From: Gemmatimonas aurantiaca
GTDB taxonomy: Bacteria > Gemmatimonadota > Gemmatimonadetes > Gemmatimonadales > Gemmatimonadaceae
NCBI RefSeq assembly: GCF_037190085.1
Contig: NZ_JBBCJO010000001.1
Span: 310,001 to 374,000 of the forward strand
Length of the DNA: 64,000 nt
Reading direction: 5' to 3'
Positions within the stretch are counted from its first letter, which is position 1. Each line of letters begins with the position of its first letter. The notes beneath the pieces are model-generated. The model made no database searches, was not told where the DNA came from, and worked only from the letters and a program-made list of their open reading frames with translations. Both the position numbers and the translations under genes were made by a program. This document shows, piece after piece, positions 16,692 through 26,597 of this stretch.

Positions 16692-19685
16692 GTGAAAGTC
16701 GTTCGTTTCCTGCTGAGTCTCACCGTGCTGGCTGCCGGCACGCTCGGGGCGCAGCAATCTTCCCGGACCGAGCCGGTCACGGCCCTTCGCGCCAACGCGA
16801 CGGGCTACCATGCGCTCGTCGGGGCCCGTGTCGTCACGGCCCCGGGGCAGGTGCTCGACAACGCCACCATCGTCATTCGCAATGGTGTGGTGACCGCCGT
16901 GGGAACCGCCGTCAGCCCGCCCGCCGGAGCGCGTGTGTGGGAGCTCAAGGGGCTCACGGTCTACTCCGGCTTCATCGACGCACACGCCGATCTCGGCGGT
17001 GATGCACCGCCGCAGGGTGGTGATGTCGGCCCCACGCACTGGAACCCGCAGGTGCGCGCCTGGTTCAGCACCACATCGAACCTCAAGGACGACTCCACGC
17101 GCCGCATCGCCCTGCGTTCGCTGGGCTTCGGGACGGCGCTCGCCGTGCCGCGTCAGGGCATCTTCCGCGGCACGGCCTCGGTCGTGAGCCTGGGTGATGC
17201 CGGTGTGCGCGAACGGGTGCTGCGCCCCGATCTGACGCAGACCATCGGCTTCCAGCGGTCGTTCACTCTCGGTGGCATGTATCCCAACTCCACCATGGGC
17301 ACGCTCGCGCTCATGAAGCAGACGTTCCTCGATGCCGAGTGGTACATCCGCGCATGGGGAGCCTACGAAGCGAGTGGCCGTTCCATTCTGCCGCCCGAAA
17401 CCAGCGAGGCGCTGGCCGCACTCGGCAAGGCGGTGCAGGGCAAGCAGCCGGTGCTCTTCCAGACGGGCAGCGAAGAGGAGTATCTGCGCGCCTACAAACT
17501 CGCGACGGAGTACAAGCTCACGCCGTGGTTCCGCGGCAGTGGCCAGGAGTATCGTCTGGTGGACGTGCTCAAGGGACGCACGCAGCCGCTCATCATACCG
17601 CTGGCGTTCCCCGATGCCCCGAATGTGTCGAACCCGGAAGCGGCGCTCAACGTGACGCTCGGTGATCTCCGGCATTGGTATCTCGCGCCCACCAATCCGG
17701 CGCAACTCGCGTCCGCGGGGATTCCGTTCGCGATCACGGCCGACGGACTCTCGTCGCTCAATCAGTTCCTGCCCAACCTCCGTGTGGCCGTGGCGCGTGG
17801 CCTTGCGCCCGACAAGGCGCTCGCCGCGCTGACCACGGTGCCGGCCGGATGGCTCGGCATCGAACGCACGCACGGCACCATTGCCGTGGGCAAGGCGGCC
17901 AATCTCGTGGTGGCCGAAGGGGATCTCTTCACCGAAGACGGCACCATTCGTGATGTCTGGGTGCAGGGCGCGCACTACGGCGTCACGCGTCCGCCGCAGG
18001 TGGATCCGCGTGGTACGTGGACCATTTCGTCCGACGATCCCGGGACGTTCAAGTCCGCCACGCTGCGTCTGGAAGGCCCGCTCAATCGTATCCGCGGCAC
18101 GTTCGAAGCGCCGAGTCGTCGTCCCATCAACATCACGTCGGCGCGTATCATCGCCGAGACCGGTCGACTCGAAGCCACGTTCAACGGTGAGCCCCTCGGC
18201 CTCGAAGGTTCCGTGTTGCTCACCGGTTCGGTGCAGGGCAACGAATTTTTCGGCTGGATGTCACTCCCCAACGGAACCGACGCCAACTATCGCGGCACGC
18301 GCACCGAACCGTTCGAAGGACCGGCCCGCGGTGTCGTCGCAATGAAGGTGCCGAAGATCGATCTGCCGTTCATTCGCCCGTCCATGGAGTTCGGACGGAG
18401 TGCGCCGCCCGTACAGCCGGCGGCCGTGCTCGTGCGCAACGCCACCGTGTGGACGCAGGGACCGCAAGGTCGTCTCGAGAACGCCGATCTGCTCGTGCAG
18501 GCCGGCAAGGTGGTGCGCGTGGGGCAGAAACTCAGTGCACCGCAGGGCGCCGTGGTGATCGACGCCACCGGCAAGCATGTCACGCCGGGGCTCATCGATC
18601 CGCATACGCACGGTGGCGTGAGTTCCGTGAACGAGACGGGGTTTGCCATCGTGCCCGAAGTGCAGATGGGCGACGTCATCACGCACAACAACATCTGGTT
18701 CTATCGTCAGCTCGCCGGTGGTCTCACCACCACGATGATCAAGCACGGCTCGGCCAATCCCATCGGCGGCGAGAACGTGTACGTGAAGCTGCGCTGGGGT
18801 TCACTGCCCGACGACTACAAGATCGTGGGAGCCCCGCGCACCGTGAAGTTCGCGCTTGGCGAGAACCCCAAGCGTAGCCCGACGCGGTATCCCAAGACGC
18901 GCATGGGCACGCAGGAAATCATCCGCGATCACTTCCTCGCCGCGCGGGACTACGAGAAGGAATGGAAGCGCTGGGAGAAGGAGAAGACCGGCATTCCGCC
19001 GCGCCGCGACCTGCGCATGGAAGCCATTCTCGACATTCTCAACCAGAAGTTGCTCATCTCGTCGCACGGCTATCGCGCCGACGAGTTCCTCGCGCTGGTG
19101 CGACTGGCCGAGGAGTTCGGCTTCAAGGTGCAGACGCTGCAGCACGGCGTGGAAGCGTACAAGATCGCGAGCGAACTCAAGGCGTCCGGCGTGGCCGCGG
19201 TGGTGTGGAGCGACTGGGGGGCGTTCAAGCTCGAGGCGTACGATGCCACGTCCTACAATGCACGCCTGCTCATGGAAGCCGGCGTGGTCACGTCGCTGCA
19301 TTCCGACGACAACGAGATCTCGACGCGCATGAACTGGGAAGCGGGCAAGCTGCTGCGCTCGGGTGTGGACGAGATCCAGGCGATGTCGACGGTCACCAAT
19401 CAGTCGGCCAAGGCCATCGCGATCGACAATCGTGTGGGTTCGCTGGAAGCCGGCAAGGATGCCGACTTCGTCATCTGGAACGGCAATCCGCTGTCGCAGT
19501 TCACGAAGGCCGAGCAGACGTGGGTGGACGGGCGCCGGTACTTCTCGATCGAGGAGGACAAGGCGTTGCGTGAAGAGATCACGCGGCAGCGTGCACAGCT
19601 CATTCAGGCCGTGCTCGCCGCCGCGCCGGCGGACGCACCGGCTGGCGGTGCGCCGGCACGTGGGCGTGGCTCGGAGGGCAAGTAA
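16692..19685 (+). CDS. Large secreted amidohydrolase with two amidohydrolase-like halves
   Basis: 997 residues from a GTG at 16692, preceded by GGGAG and beginning a signal peptide (VVRFLLSLTVLAAGTLGA). An ATG at 16578 would give an N-terminus unlike an export signal. The N-terminal half (about 25-440) has an amidohydrolase layout, but the first metal motif reads FIDAHADLGG (HxD instead of HxH). The C-terminal half (about 585-950) has an intact LIDPHTHGG and later LHSDDNEISTRMN (metal/acid residues). It resembles imidazolonepropionase-like exported hydrolases. The next gene is another member 2 nt away, so an operon. Substrate unknown. Confidence 0.85.
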   Translation: MKVVRFLLSLTVLAAGTLGAQQSSRTEPVTALRANATGYHALVGARVVTAPGQVLDNATIVIRNGVVTAVGTAVSPPAGARVWELKGLTVYSGFIDAHADLGGDAPPQGGDVGPTHWNPQVRAWFSTTSNLKDDSTRRIALRSLGFGTALAVPRQGIFRGTASVVSLGDAGVRERVLRPDLTQTIGFQRSFTLGGMYPNSTMGTLALMKQTFLDAEWYIRAWGAYEASGRSILPPETSEALAALGKAVQGKQPVLFQTGSEEEYLRAYKLATEYKLTPWFRGSGQEYRLVDVLKGRTQPLIIPLAFPDAPNVSNPEAALNVTLGDLRHWYLAPTNPAQLASAGIPFAITADGLSSLNQFLPNLRVAVARGLAPDKALAALTTVPAGWLGIERTHGTIAVGKAANLVVAEGDLFTEDGTIRDVWVQGAHYGVTRPPQVDPRGTWTISSDDPGTFKSATLRLEGPLNRIRGTFEAPSRRPINITSARIIAETGRLEATFNGEPLGLEGSVLLTGSVQGNEFFGWMSLPNGTDANYRGTRTEPFEGPARGVVAMKVPKIDLPFIRPSMEFGRSAPPVQPAAVLVRNATVWTQGPQGRLENADLLVQAGKVVRVGQKLSAPQGAVVIDATGKHVTPGLIDPHTHGGVSSVNETGFAIVPEVQMGDVITHNNIWFYRQLAGGLTTTMIKHGSANPIGGENVYVKLRWGSLPDDYKIVGAPRTVKFALGENPKRSPTRYPKTRMGTQEIIRDHFLAARDYEKEWKRWEKEKTGIPPRRDLRMEAILDILNQKLLISSHGYRADEFLALVRLAEEFGFKVQTLQHGVEAYKIASELKASGVAAVVWSDWGAFKLEAYDATSYNARLLMEAGVVTSLHSDDNEISTRMNWEAGKLLRSGVDEIQAMSTVTNQSAKAIAIDNRVGSLEAGKDADFVIWNGNPLSQFTKAEQTWVDGRRYFSIEEDKALREEITRQRAQLIQAVLAAAPADAPAGGAPARGRGSEGK

Positions 19686-19687
19686 CC

Positions 19688-21094
19688 ATGCATTTCACCA
19701 GGACTCATTTCGGAACGCTGACCATGCACACCGCTGCTCGTCTGGCCGCGCTCGCTCTCGCCGTGGGGGTCGCCGGACTGGCTGCCCCCACCGTGACCGG
19801 GGCGCAGGTCGTGATTCCCACGGCGCCGCAGGAGCAGGCCGTGGTGTTGCGTGGGGCCACGATTCATACGGTCACCAAGGGGACCATCACCAACGGCACC
19901 ATCGTGATGGAGCGGGGCAAGATCACCGCCATCGGAGGCCCCGAGGTCGAGGTCCCACGGGGCGCGAAGGTCGTCGATGTGGCCGGCAAGCACATCTACC
20001 CCGGCCTCATCGACGCCTACAGCACGGTGGGCATCTCGGAAATCGGCGCGGTGGACGTGTCGAACGACATCAACGAGATCGGTGACTTCAATCCGAACGT
20101 GCGGCCGGAAGTGGCGGTGAACGCCGAGAGCCGGCACATTGGCACGACACGGTCGGCCGGCGTGCTGGTGGCGTTCGCGACACCAGGCGGTGGCGTGATT
20201 TCGGGATTGTCTTCCGCCATCTCTCTCGAAGGCTGGACCTGGGAGGAGATGTCCATGAAGGGCGCGGCCGCGCTCAACGTGAACTGGCCCGATCCCAACG
20301 CCCGTCCCCGCGGTCAGGGTTTTGGTGGCGGTCCTCCGGGAGGCCCGGGGGGACGTGGCGGCGGACAGCCCGCTCCCAAGACCTACGCCGAACAGGTCGA
20401 GAGCATCCGCAACTTCTTCGCCGAGGCGCGTGCCTATCGGGATGCGGTCAAGAGCGGACAGGCCGTGCGGACCGATACCCGCTATGCCGCGATGATTCCC
20501 GCGCTCAACGGGGAGATTCCCGTGGTGGTGGCAGCCGAAGGGGTGGCGCAGATCAACGACGCGGTCACCTGGGGCAAGGCAGAGGGCGTGAAGCTCGTGA
20601 TCCGTGGAGGGCGCGATGCCATTCACGTGGCCGATCGTCTCAAGGCCGAGAACGTGCCGGTGATTCTCACGGCCACCATGTCGGCACCGCCACGCAGTGA
20701 CGACGGATACGATGGGGCATACAGCACGCCGGCCGCGCTGCACAAGGCCGGCGTGAAGTTCGCGATCTCCGGAGCGGGGGATGCGTTGTACAGCTATCGC
20801 CTGCCGTGGGACGCCGGCGTCGCCGTCGCCTTCGGTCTCCCCGAAGAGGAAGCGCTCAAATCGGTGACCATCAACGCCGCCGAATTCATGGGTGTGGCCG
20901 ACAAAGTCGGATCGCTGGAAGTGGGCAAGGAAGCCACGCTGCTGATCACCACCGGGACGCCGCTCGACATGACGACCAACATCATCCAGTCGTACATCCA
21001 GGGTCGGGAGATCGACATGAACGACATCCAGAAGCAATTCTTCAAGAAGTACATGGAGAAGCTCAATCAGCAGAAGAAGAAGATCACGAGCTGA
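19688..21094 (+). CDS. Secreted amidohydrolase-like protein, metal motif degenerate
   Basis: 468 residues, with the ATG at 19688 (a second at 19724 begins the hydrophobic signal more tightly: RLAALALAVGVAGLAAPTVTGA). Amidohydrolase signatures are present at both ends (VVDVAGKHIYPGLIDAYSTVG; FMGVADKVGSLEVGKEATLLI), but the HxH position reads AYS, so the usual binuclear metal site cannot form. An insert rich in Gly and Pro (about 215-235) follows. It is translated right behind the 997-residue amidohydrolase. It may be an inactive partner subunit or use other ligands. The assignment to the fold is firm; activity is doubtful. Confidence 0.8.
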   Translation: MHFTRTHFGTLTMHTAARLAALALAVGVAGLAAPTVTGAQVVIPTAPQEQAVVLRGATIHTVTKGTITNGTIVMERGKITAIGGPEVEVPRGAKVVDVAGKHIYPGLIDAYSTVGISEIGAVDVSNDINEIGDFNPNVRPEVAVNAESRHIGTTRSAGVLVAFATPGGGVISGLSSAISLEGWTWEEMSMKGAAALNVNWPDPNARPRGQGFGGGPPGGPGGRGGGQPAPKTYAEQVESIRNFFAEARAYRDAVKSGQAVRTDTRYAAMIPALNGEIPVVVAAEGVAQINDAVTWGKAEGVKLVIRGGRDAIHVADRLKAENVPVILTATMSAPPRSDDGYDGAYSTPAALHKAGVKFAISGAGDALYSYRLPWDAGVAVAFGLPEEEALKSVTINAAEFMGVADKVGSLEVGKEATLLITTGTPLDMTTNIIQSYIQGREIDMNDIQKQFFKKYMEKLNQQKKKITS

Positions 21095-21117
21095 GGGCGC
21101 ATCTGCATCGGCATGTT

Positions 21118-21157
21118 GAACGGGAGGGGGCGTCGAAGTCGGCGCCCCCTCCCGTTC
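21118..21157. terminator. Strong bidirectional terminator hairpin
   Basis: A 15-bp perfect stem (GAACGGGAGGGGGCG and complement) with a 10-nt loop, centred between the convergent amidohydrolase and surface-protein genes. Confidence 0.8.
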
Positions 21158-21175
21158 ATTGTGCCTTGCTCAGGT

Positions 21176-23359
21176 CTATCGGCTTCGGCTCAGTCCCACC
21201 AGAATGCGCGTCTGATTGAACAGATTGATGCCCTGCAGCTCGACATTGAGAAACAGGGGCCTGGCGCTCGACGAACGCAGTGCAAACGACGATCCCACAG
21301 CGGTATTGACACCGAGGACCGTTGGCGAAAACACCCCCGCACCGATCGTGGCGTAGGGACGCAGCGCGGTGCTGCCGCCGATGGAACCGAACGCATACTG
21401 CGCATTCGCGAAAGCCAGTACCGACAGATCTCCCTGACCGAAACCGACCGCCAGCTCCGGCGTGAAGTGCCAGCCGCTGTTCGGACGCACCGGACCGAGG
21501 TCGGCGCGCGAACCGAGAATGAACTGCACATCACCATCGTCGAAACCGAGTCCGATATACGGACGGAGATCGCTGGCACGCGTGCTCTGCAGTCGCTGGA
21601 ACACCGGAGTGGCATAACGATCGGTCACGACGGTGTCACGCGCACCCGGCTCCGTCGGCGCGATCACGGTGATGTTGGGTGCGCCACTCGGCGCCACGGT
21701 CGCCGGACGTTGCAGGGCATCGATACGCGCGGAGAGACGACGCTCGAGCTCGCGCAATTCGGCGCTCAGATCGCCCGTGGGAGGCGAGGCCGGAGCGGCT
21801 GATGGCATCACCACGGTGTCACGGCGCGTCGTGGTGCTGTCCATACGCCGTGTCGTCGCCGTGTCGCCAGCACCGGCGCGGGGCGGCACACCATAGCGGA
21901 GAATGATCTCTCCCTGTGCCGGCACCGGGATGGTGATCCACCGACCGTCCGGTGCTCCTCCCCGAACCATCGGCTGCACCATCGGCGCCCGACCGGACAT
22001 GATGATCGAATCGCGCTGGATACGCATGCTGTCTTCTCGCGCCCGTTCGGCACGTGGGTCGCGGTCCCACTGCCCGCGTCCCGCCGGCTCCCGCATCCCG
22101 TCTCGATCACGCGCCTCGCGCCGGCGATCGTTCCGCTCACGTTCCTCACGCAGCGCCTGACGTTCGGCTGCGAGTTCGCGCTCGCGCTGCTGTATCGAAG
22201 GGGTCGACTTGCCACCGAAACTGATCGTCAGGCCCGCGGTGATCATGGTGTTGTGCGTGAGATCACCGGTGCTGGCGACATTGTCGAGATTGTCGTCGAC
22301 CGTCATGACATAGTCGCGGATGGCGCCATTGACGCGAAGGCGATCCGTGAGCCGGAAGCTAGCACCGCCGCCGAGGATGAAAGCCGTTTTGTCGACCCGC
22401 GGGACACCGAGTGAGTCGGTGAAATCCTTCTTGTAGTCGATCTGACCCGCGCCCACGATCAGGTAGGGCAGCAGGCCCGCGCCAGTGGAGAGATTGAACT
22501 GGGCTTCCCCACCATAGCCGGCGACCGGTGCCGGACCATCCCGGTCATCGTTCACGCCGCGCCAGTAGAATCCGCGAATGCCGAACACCGGGGAAAAATC
22601 GATACCGGTCCGGACGCCGGCCACTTCGAGATTGGGCAGATTGTGCTCGCTGGCGTATTTCAGACGGCCGACGAACGGTTCGAGGGGAGCCGTGGATCCG
22701 CTGATGCCGCCGGCGTTGCCTTCATCTTCGCGCATGGTGCTGAGCGGGATCGTGACCGCGGCGCCATACACCAGATTGTGCAGTGTCGCGAGGTTCGCGC
22801 CCGTTGCCGTGTCCTTGCCGAAGAGCGAATGCGGATTCATGCGAAATCCCATGCGTTCCGCGAACAACTCGGCATTCAGGCCCGCCACGCCGAAACGCAC
22901 ACCACCACCCGCACTCACGGTGATACGGTCCTGACGTTCAGCCGAGTCCGGTTCGAAACGCAGCACACCCGCTCCCACGCGGGCGAATGGAATGAACCCG
23001 GATTCCGCAAAATTGAGTTGCAGACTCGTGCCGTAGTGCTTGAGATCCACCTGACGGCCAGTGGACAACGGACCGAATACCGATGGGGCCCGCGCGCTGT
23101 CGACGCCCCACCCGGCACGCTGGAAGTAGAACGGCTGCAACTCCACCCACTTGCCGAAGCGCAGGGCGAGTCGTCCGCCGTAGAGATAGTTGTCGGTCAG
23201 CGCGAAGTCGTCACTCCACTGGATGCGCTCGGCGCTGGGGAGAGCGGAGACGCCCACCTGCTGCGCGTGGGCCGTCTGTGTGGCCGGAACAGCGAGCGCG
23301 GACGCCAGAAGAACGCCAAGCGCTTGCCGGACTGAGCGAATGGGACGAATAGTCGACAT
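21176..23359 (-). CDS. Large secreted outer-membrane beta-barrel-type protein with coiled middle
   Basis: About 727 residues from the ATG at 23359 (an earlier ATG at 23410 lacks a signal-like start). A signal peptide ends near AHAQQVG. Residues 30-390 are beta-rich with alternating motifs (YLIVGAGQIDYKKDFTDSLG; LTISFGGKSTP) typical of outer-membrane barrels. A charged, Arg/Glu-rich segment (about 395-460) is probably a coiled coil. A basic, low-complexity region and a second beta-rich domain (530-727, ELAVGFGQGDLSVLAFANAQYAFGS) follow. It could be two barrel-like domains joined by a coil. No specific family recognised. Confidence 0.7.
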   Translation of the reverse strand: MSTIRPIRSVRQALGVLLASALAVPATQTAHAQQVGVSALPSAERIQWSDDFALTDNYLYGGRLALRFGKWVELQPFYFQRAGWGVDSARAPSVFGPLSTGRQVDLKHYGTSLQLNFAESGFIPFARVGAGVLRFEPDSAERQDRITVSAGGGVRFGVAGLNAELFAERMGFRMNPHSLFGKDTATGANLATLHNLVYGAAVTIPLSTMREDEGNAGGISGSTAPLEPFVGRLKYASEHNLPNLEVAGVRTGIDFSPVFGIRGFYWRGVNDDRDGPAPVAGYGGEAQFNLSTGAGLLPYLIVGAGQIDYKKDFTDSLGVPRVDKTAFILGGGASFRLTDRLRVNGAIRDYVMTVDDNLDNVASTGDLTHNTMITAGLTISFGGKSTPSIQQRERELAAERQALREERERNDRRREARDRDGMREPAGRGQWDRDPRAERAREDSMRIQRDSIIMSGRAPMVQPMVRGGAPDGRWITIPVPAQGEIILRYGVPPRAGAGDTATTRRMDSTTTRRDTVVMPSAAPASPPTGDLSAELRELERRLSARIDALQRPATVAPSGAPNITVIAPTEPGARDTVVTDRYATPVFQRLQSTRASDLRPYIGLGFDDGDVQFILGSRADLGPVRPNSGWHFTPELAVGFGQGDLSVLAFANAQYAFGSIGGSTALRPYATIGAGVFSPTVLGVNTAVGSSFALRSSSARPLFLNVELQGINLFNQTRILVGLSRSR

Positions 23360-23660
23360 ATGATCACGGATACGATGTGAGTTCCAACGCGGTGTGAATT
23401 CACCCTTCACCCGGAAAGGGTTTCAGTCGGTACGACTCCCATAATGATGAGCAAATACCGGTGCGCGCCGCATCGTCCAAAAGGGGGAAATGGGGATCGT
23501 CCGATTGAGAGAACATCACTGCAGCGTGAGAATGGATTTCATTTTTGGCGAATTCGATTTCGCACATTTTCGAATGCAATTCGCGGTACAATTACGCCCA
23601 TTCGTCATTCAGTTGTTTCGTCGGCCAACCTTATCACTTGGGCAGCCACGCTCTTATCTA
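23360..23660. other. 301-bp intergenic, AT-richer stretch at the edge of the accessory region
   Basis: No convincing gene. From about 23440 the composition becomes clearly lower in GC than the neighbours, with runs such as TTTCATTTTTGGCGAATTCGATTTCG. It lies upstream of the surface-protein start, so it should carry that gene's promoter, and it is the left boundary of the low-density accessory region. Confidence 0.5.
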
Positions 23661-24167
23661 TTATTCGGGCTGAACATCGAAGATCGATTGGAGGTCTATC
23701 ACATCGTTCTGCTCGAGCGCTCGCGCCAATCTCTCCAGTTGCGTCGACGTGAGCGCGCTTGTCGTCTGACGGATCGTTCGTGGCCATCGCTGAGAGCTTA
23801 CGAACGAGAGGAACGCGCCCTGGGAAATGATCCCGGTAAGAAGCTTCCGGATCATATCGCTTGCCCGGTGTCGATCCGCGAGGAGTTCCATCAGCAATTC
23901 GACTTGATCGTTGGAGGACGCGAGATCAAGTAGGCTGCACCAATCGCCGGCCACGGTGACCAATCGGTCGGATGTACTGCCAGACGTACTATTGATGGCA
24001 TCCAGTCGTTCTACGATCAATCGGATGACCCGTTGATCCTCCGAATCCCAGGCAACTGAGGCGGACGTCAGTACTTGCCGCAGCAAGGTGTTTAGGTGCG
24101 AGAGAGGGTCGGAGGCGGCGAGCGCCGCTCTCAGTCCACGTGATAGCTCTACTCGATCTTGATACAT
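23661..24167 (-). CDS. Hypothetical helical protein
   Basis: 168 residues, predicted mostly helical (LRAALAASDPLSHLNTLLRQVL; QRVIRLIVERLDAINSTSGS; DQVELLMELLADRHRASDMIRKLL). No signal peptide and no family recognised. It is divergent from the next gene with 214 bp between. Codon third positions are less GC-biased than in the backbone, consistent with recent acquisition. Its position at the end of an immunity-like gene array suggests an accessory or immunity role, but nothing in the protein itself shows it. Confidence 0.5.
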   Translation of the reverse strand: MYQDRVELSRGLRAALAASDPLSHLNTLLRQVLTSASVAWDSEDQRVIRLIVERLDAINSTSGSTSDRLVTVAGDWCSLLDLASSNDQVELLMELLADRHRASDMIRKLLTGIISQGAFLSFVSSQRWPRTIRQTTSALTSTQLERLARALEQNDVIDLQSIFDVQPE

Positions 24168-24381
24168 CGAACCTCGGTGGGCCTCCTCCCGATGGACTAT
24201 GGTTTGCGCCCCGGATCTCTTGAACTGTAATACTCTTTTCCATTCTTCGGGGCGATATATACTCTGTATTCACGAGGTGCGGAGCTGCTGCCGTCGCAGG
24301 CTCAAGATGTGAATGCGTCTCTCTCCAGCTCACAGAGCGCATTTCCGTTCCGCATCGACTTGTTTTCCGAGCACTACGCCG

Positions 24382-24795
24382 ATGGATATCACGATTACCA
24401 GGACACACACGGAAGCCGTGATCCGTGCGTTCTTTTCACCAGAACGACAAGACCGGTATCTCGGGCTCTCGCAATCACAACGGGGACGCGAGAAGCTGTG
24501 TCGATCTCTCGCGCATCTTCGCGCACTGGACCCGCGATACACTCATCCCGTACCACGAGATGCTCTTGATGCTTCTGCCGTCGCGCGGCTGCTGAGACAA
24601 TACGGGGCACCCGAGACCTGCTATGTGCTGGCGGAGAATCAGGCGATCGACGATCGCATCTTCCCGTTGCAGGAAGCCTTGAGCGCCGTAGTGGGGCGTG
24701 GATCCGGAGCGATCCTTTCGTGTCTCCCTGGCGAGCTGGCCTACTACGAAGGGGAGGGCATGCACGATCGGTATGTCTTGCGGCGGAAACTCTGA
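24382..24795 (+). CDS. Hypothetical protein
   Basis: 137 residues starting MDITITRTHTEAVIRAFFSP; the longer in-frame start at 24313 gives an unlikely Arg/Ser-rich N-terminus. The body is well-formed mixed alpha/beta with a conserved-looking LLRQYGAPETCYVLAENQ and a C-terminal GSGAILSCLPGELAYYEGEG. I do not recognise the family. It is the only plus-strand gene in the 23.6-38.9 kb accessory block. Confidence 0.6.
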   Translation: MDITITRTHTEAVIRAFFSPERQDRYLGLSQSQRGREKLCRSLAHLRALDPRYTHPVPRDALDASAVARLLRQYGAPETCYVLAENQAIDDRIFPLQEALSAVVGRGSGAILSCLPGELAYYEGEGMHDRYVLRRKL

Positions 24796-24993
24796 TTGAG
24801 AGACGCCTGCTTGGATGTCAGAGGCTGTGGGCCACTCGATTCTCCCGGCCCGCGACGTGGTGTAAAACCAAGACGGTATTCTGTCTTGGACGATCCCTCC
24901 GACAAGTAGTTGCGGTACCCAAACCACGAAGTAGAACACGCCTGTCTCGACCCATCCACCGTCGCCGTTACTCGGCTCCTTAGGACCATCTGC

Positions 24994-25494
24994 TTAGGGC
25001 CATCGGCTACGTCCTCTGCCGTCCGTAGGTTGGGGGGCCGGAACCACCCTGTGCTCGAGGAAGTCCAGGCGACTACGCAACAGGACCGCGTTCTCCCTGG
25101 TCGGCGCGACATTCACAGGGATCAGGTCACTCACGGATTCCCCTATCTCCGCTGCCGTCACCCAGGCACGCATCTCTGCGATGTACGAGGACAGGGCGAT
25201 AGCCGGCGTTGGCGCATCATCCGTCACCAGGTATGCCGGTGGCACATCCCCGACGATCACCCACAGCCACTCGTCCACATCGGGGAGCGTGGGCTTGATC
25301 TCGAACAAAAAGACCCCCACGACCCCAGCGACCGTGATCCCCTCGAAGACATGTTCGATGGCACCACACCAGCGGTAGCTCGAGAGATACTTCCGAGCCT
25401 TCTCGGCGAGCTGTCGCAGTTCCTCGCGTTCCTCCGGGTCGGCGTCGGCGAAATCGCCAAGCGGGATCACTTTGTCCATGTCGATGCTGGCCAT
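24994..25494 (-). CDS. Probable immunity-type protein of the polymorphic-toxin array
   Basis: 166 residues from the ATG at 25494 (an earlier one is at 25518). Acidic cytosolic protein with no signal: DMDKVIPLGDFADADPEEREELRQLAEKA at the start, FLFEIKPTLPDVDEWLWVIVGDVPPAYLV in the middle, ENAVLLRSRLDFLEHRV at the end. Size, acidity and position on the minus strand downstream of rhs fit an orphan immunity protein. Family not recognised. Just upstream on the same strand a different frame reads RFRGRSIQELENIWTFAEEA before a stop, possibly a toxin tail. Confidence 0.6.
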   Translation of the reverse strand: MASIDMDKVIPLGDFADADPEEREELRQLAEKARKYLSSYRWCGAIEHVFEGITVAGVVGVFLFEIKPTLPDVDEWLWVIVGDVPPAYLVTDDAPTPAIALSSYIAEMRAWVTAAEIGESVSDLIPVNVAPTRENAVLLRSRLDFLEHRVVPAPQPTDGRGRSRWP

Positions 25495-25637
25495 TCTCAC
25501 TCCGATGGAAGACCTCACCGGTGAACTTACCCGAAGAGTGCAGATGTATGGTTCGCATCATATACTACGTGGCTGCTTCCTCGGCGAAAGTCCAGATGTT
25601 CTCAAGTTCTTGAATCGAGCGCCCCCGAAAGCGCACG

Positions 25638-26333
25638 TCACTGGATACTGTCGGAATCTTTCCGCATGAAGACTCTTTGATCGGCGCTCCACAGGTAGCG
25701 CTCTAGCGGTGGATTCCGATCGACCGCAGACCGTCGATTCGCTTGCGTCAGATGTACCAAACGGCGCGTGATCACTCCACTCGTGTCGAAAGTCACCATG
25801 GCACTGTCATTCACGGAAGGACTCGTGAACGATTCCCGGCGGGTCTCCGTGCTCCATATGAGGTGGGGGATTTCGTCGGCAACTGAAAACAGACTGATGT
25901 TTGTCGCACGGTATGACGTGGCCTGCGTACCCGTGGAGAGCACCGCCACAAGCTGCGGTACGCCGTGGCCAAGTTCCGGCAGCCAGAGTGAATCGATCCG
26001 ACCCGTTGGAGTAGCACCGGCAAGGCTGCCATTACATGTGAACACCAGCAATGCCCCCGCATTGGGTGCATTCCAGGATGCGCCGACGACCACCCGCTCG
26101 TCACCCTCGTTGCCTAGAGGCACCCAGACAGTGGAAGAGTCCGGGAAGGTGGCCCGGCCCAGCTGGAGGCGGACGTCTGAGCGAGCGAAAACGCGCGCAG
26201 CCGCCCACTGCAGGGAGTCGCAGGCTACGATATCATCCGACCTCTCCCGTGTGTTGTCGTGGTGTTCTCCATCCCAACACGCAAGGGCTGCCACGATCGC
26301 GATGAGCCAAGCAGCACGGAGACGGGTTCTCAT
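25638..26333 (-). CDS. Hypothetical lipoprotein
   Basis: 231 residues from the ATG at 26333: RTRLRAAWLIAIVAALAC with lipobox ALAC and Cys at 19. The open frame extends to 26495, but that stretch overlaps a remnant of an rhs 3' end, so the lipoprotein start is preferred. The mature part is beta-rich (VWVPLGNEGDERVVVGASWNA; LVAVLSTGTQATSYRATNISLF). No family recognised. A lipoprotein immunity protein protecting the periplasmic face is possible but speculative. Confidence 0.55.
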   Translation of the reverse strand: MRTRLRAAWLIAIVAALACWDGEHHDNTRERSDDIVACDSLQWAAARVFARSDVRLQLGRATFPDSSTVWVPLGNEGDERVVVGASWNAPNAGALLVFTCNGSLAGATPTGRIDSLWLPELGHGVPQLVAVLSTGTQATSYRATNISLFSVADEIPHLIWSTETRRESFTSPSVNDSAMVTFDTSGVITRRLVHLTQANRRSAVDRNPPLERYLWSADQRVFMRKDSDSIQ

Positions 26334-26413
26334 CAACCAGAGAACTCCTGGTGGATGTGGCATTGTACACCGATATGCTCCGTACTCAGTCGATCGATTG
26401 TAGAAACGCGCCG

Positions 26414-26448
26414 GAAGTGGTGTGAGGTCAACCTCATCTCTCCAGTAG
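26414..26448. repeat. 35-bp copy of the rhs 3' end / immunity-gene start
   Basis: Matches 34162-34196 at 33 of 35 positions. At 34.2 kb this segment contains the last codons of rhs, its stop, and the TTG start of the LRR gene. Here a stop (TGA) and a TTGACCTCACA-type start are still present, and the frame before it ends RRLYRALLER, comparable to KRRYLLER of the intact Rhs. It is a relic of a displaced toxin-tip/immunity junction. Confidence 0.75.
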
Positions 26449-26597
26449 AGCCCTGTATAGTCGTCGACCGCAAGGCCGAGGACAAATGGCATCAATGTTC
26501 ATGCGCGATTGAATGTGTCGGTGGTCACGGCGAGCCCGCCAGCGTATGCGTCCAACAGTGACCAGGCCGTTGGCCACGGGTGTCTGATGCACGAACG

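Noticed and set aside
16452..17975. N-terminal extension of the serine hydrolase frame
   Set aside because: It runs antisense through the amidohydrolase gene; the signal peptide begins at the ATG at 16451.
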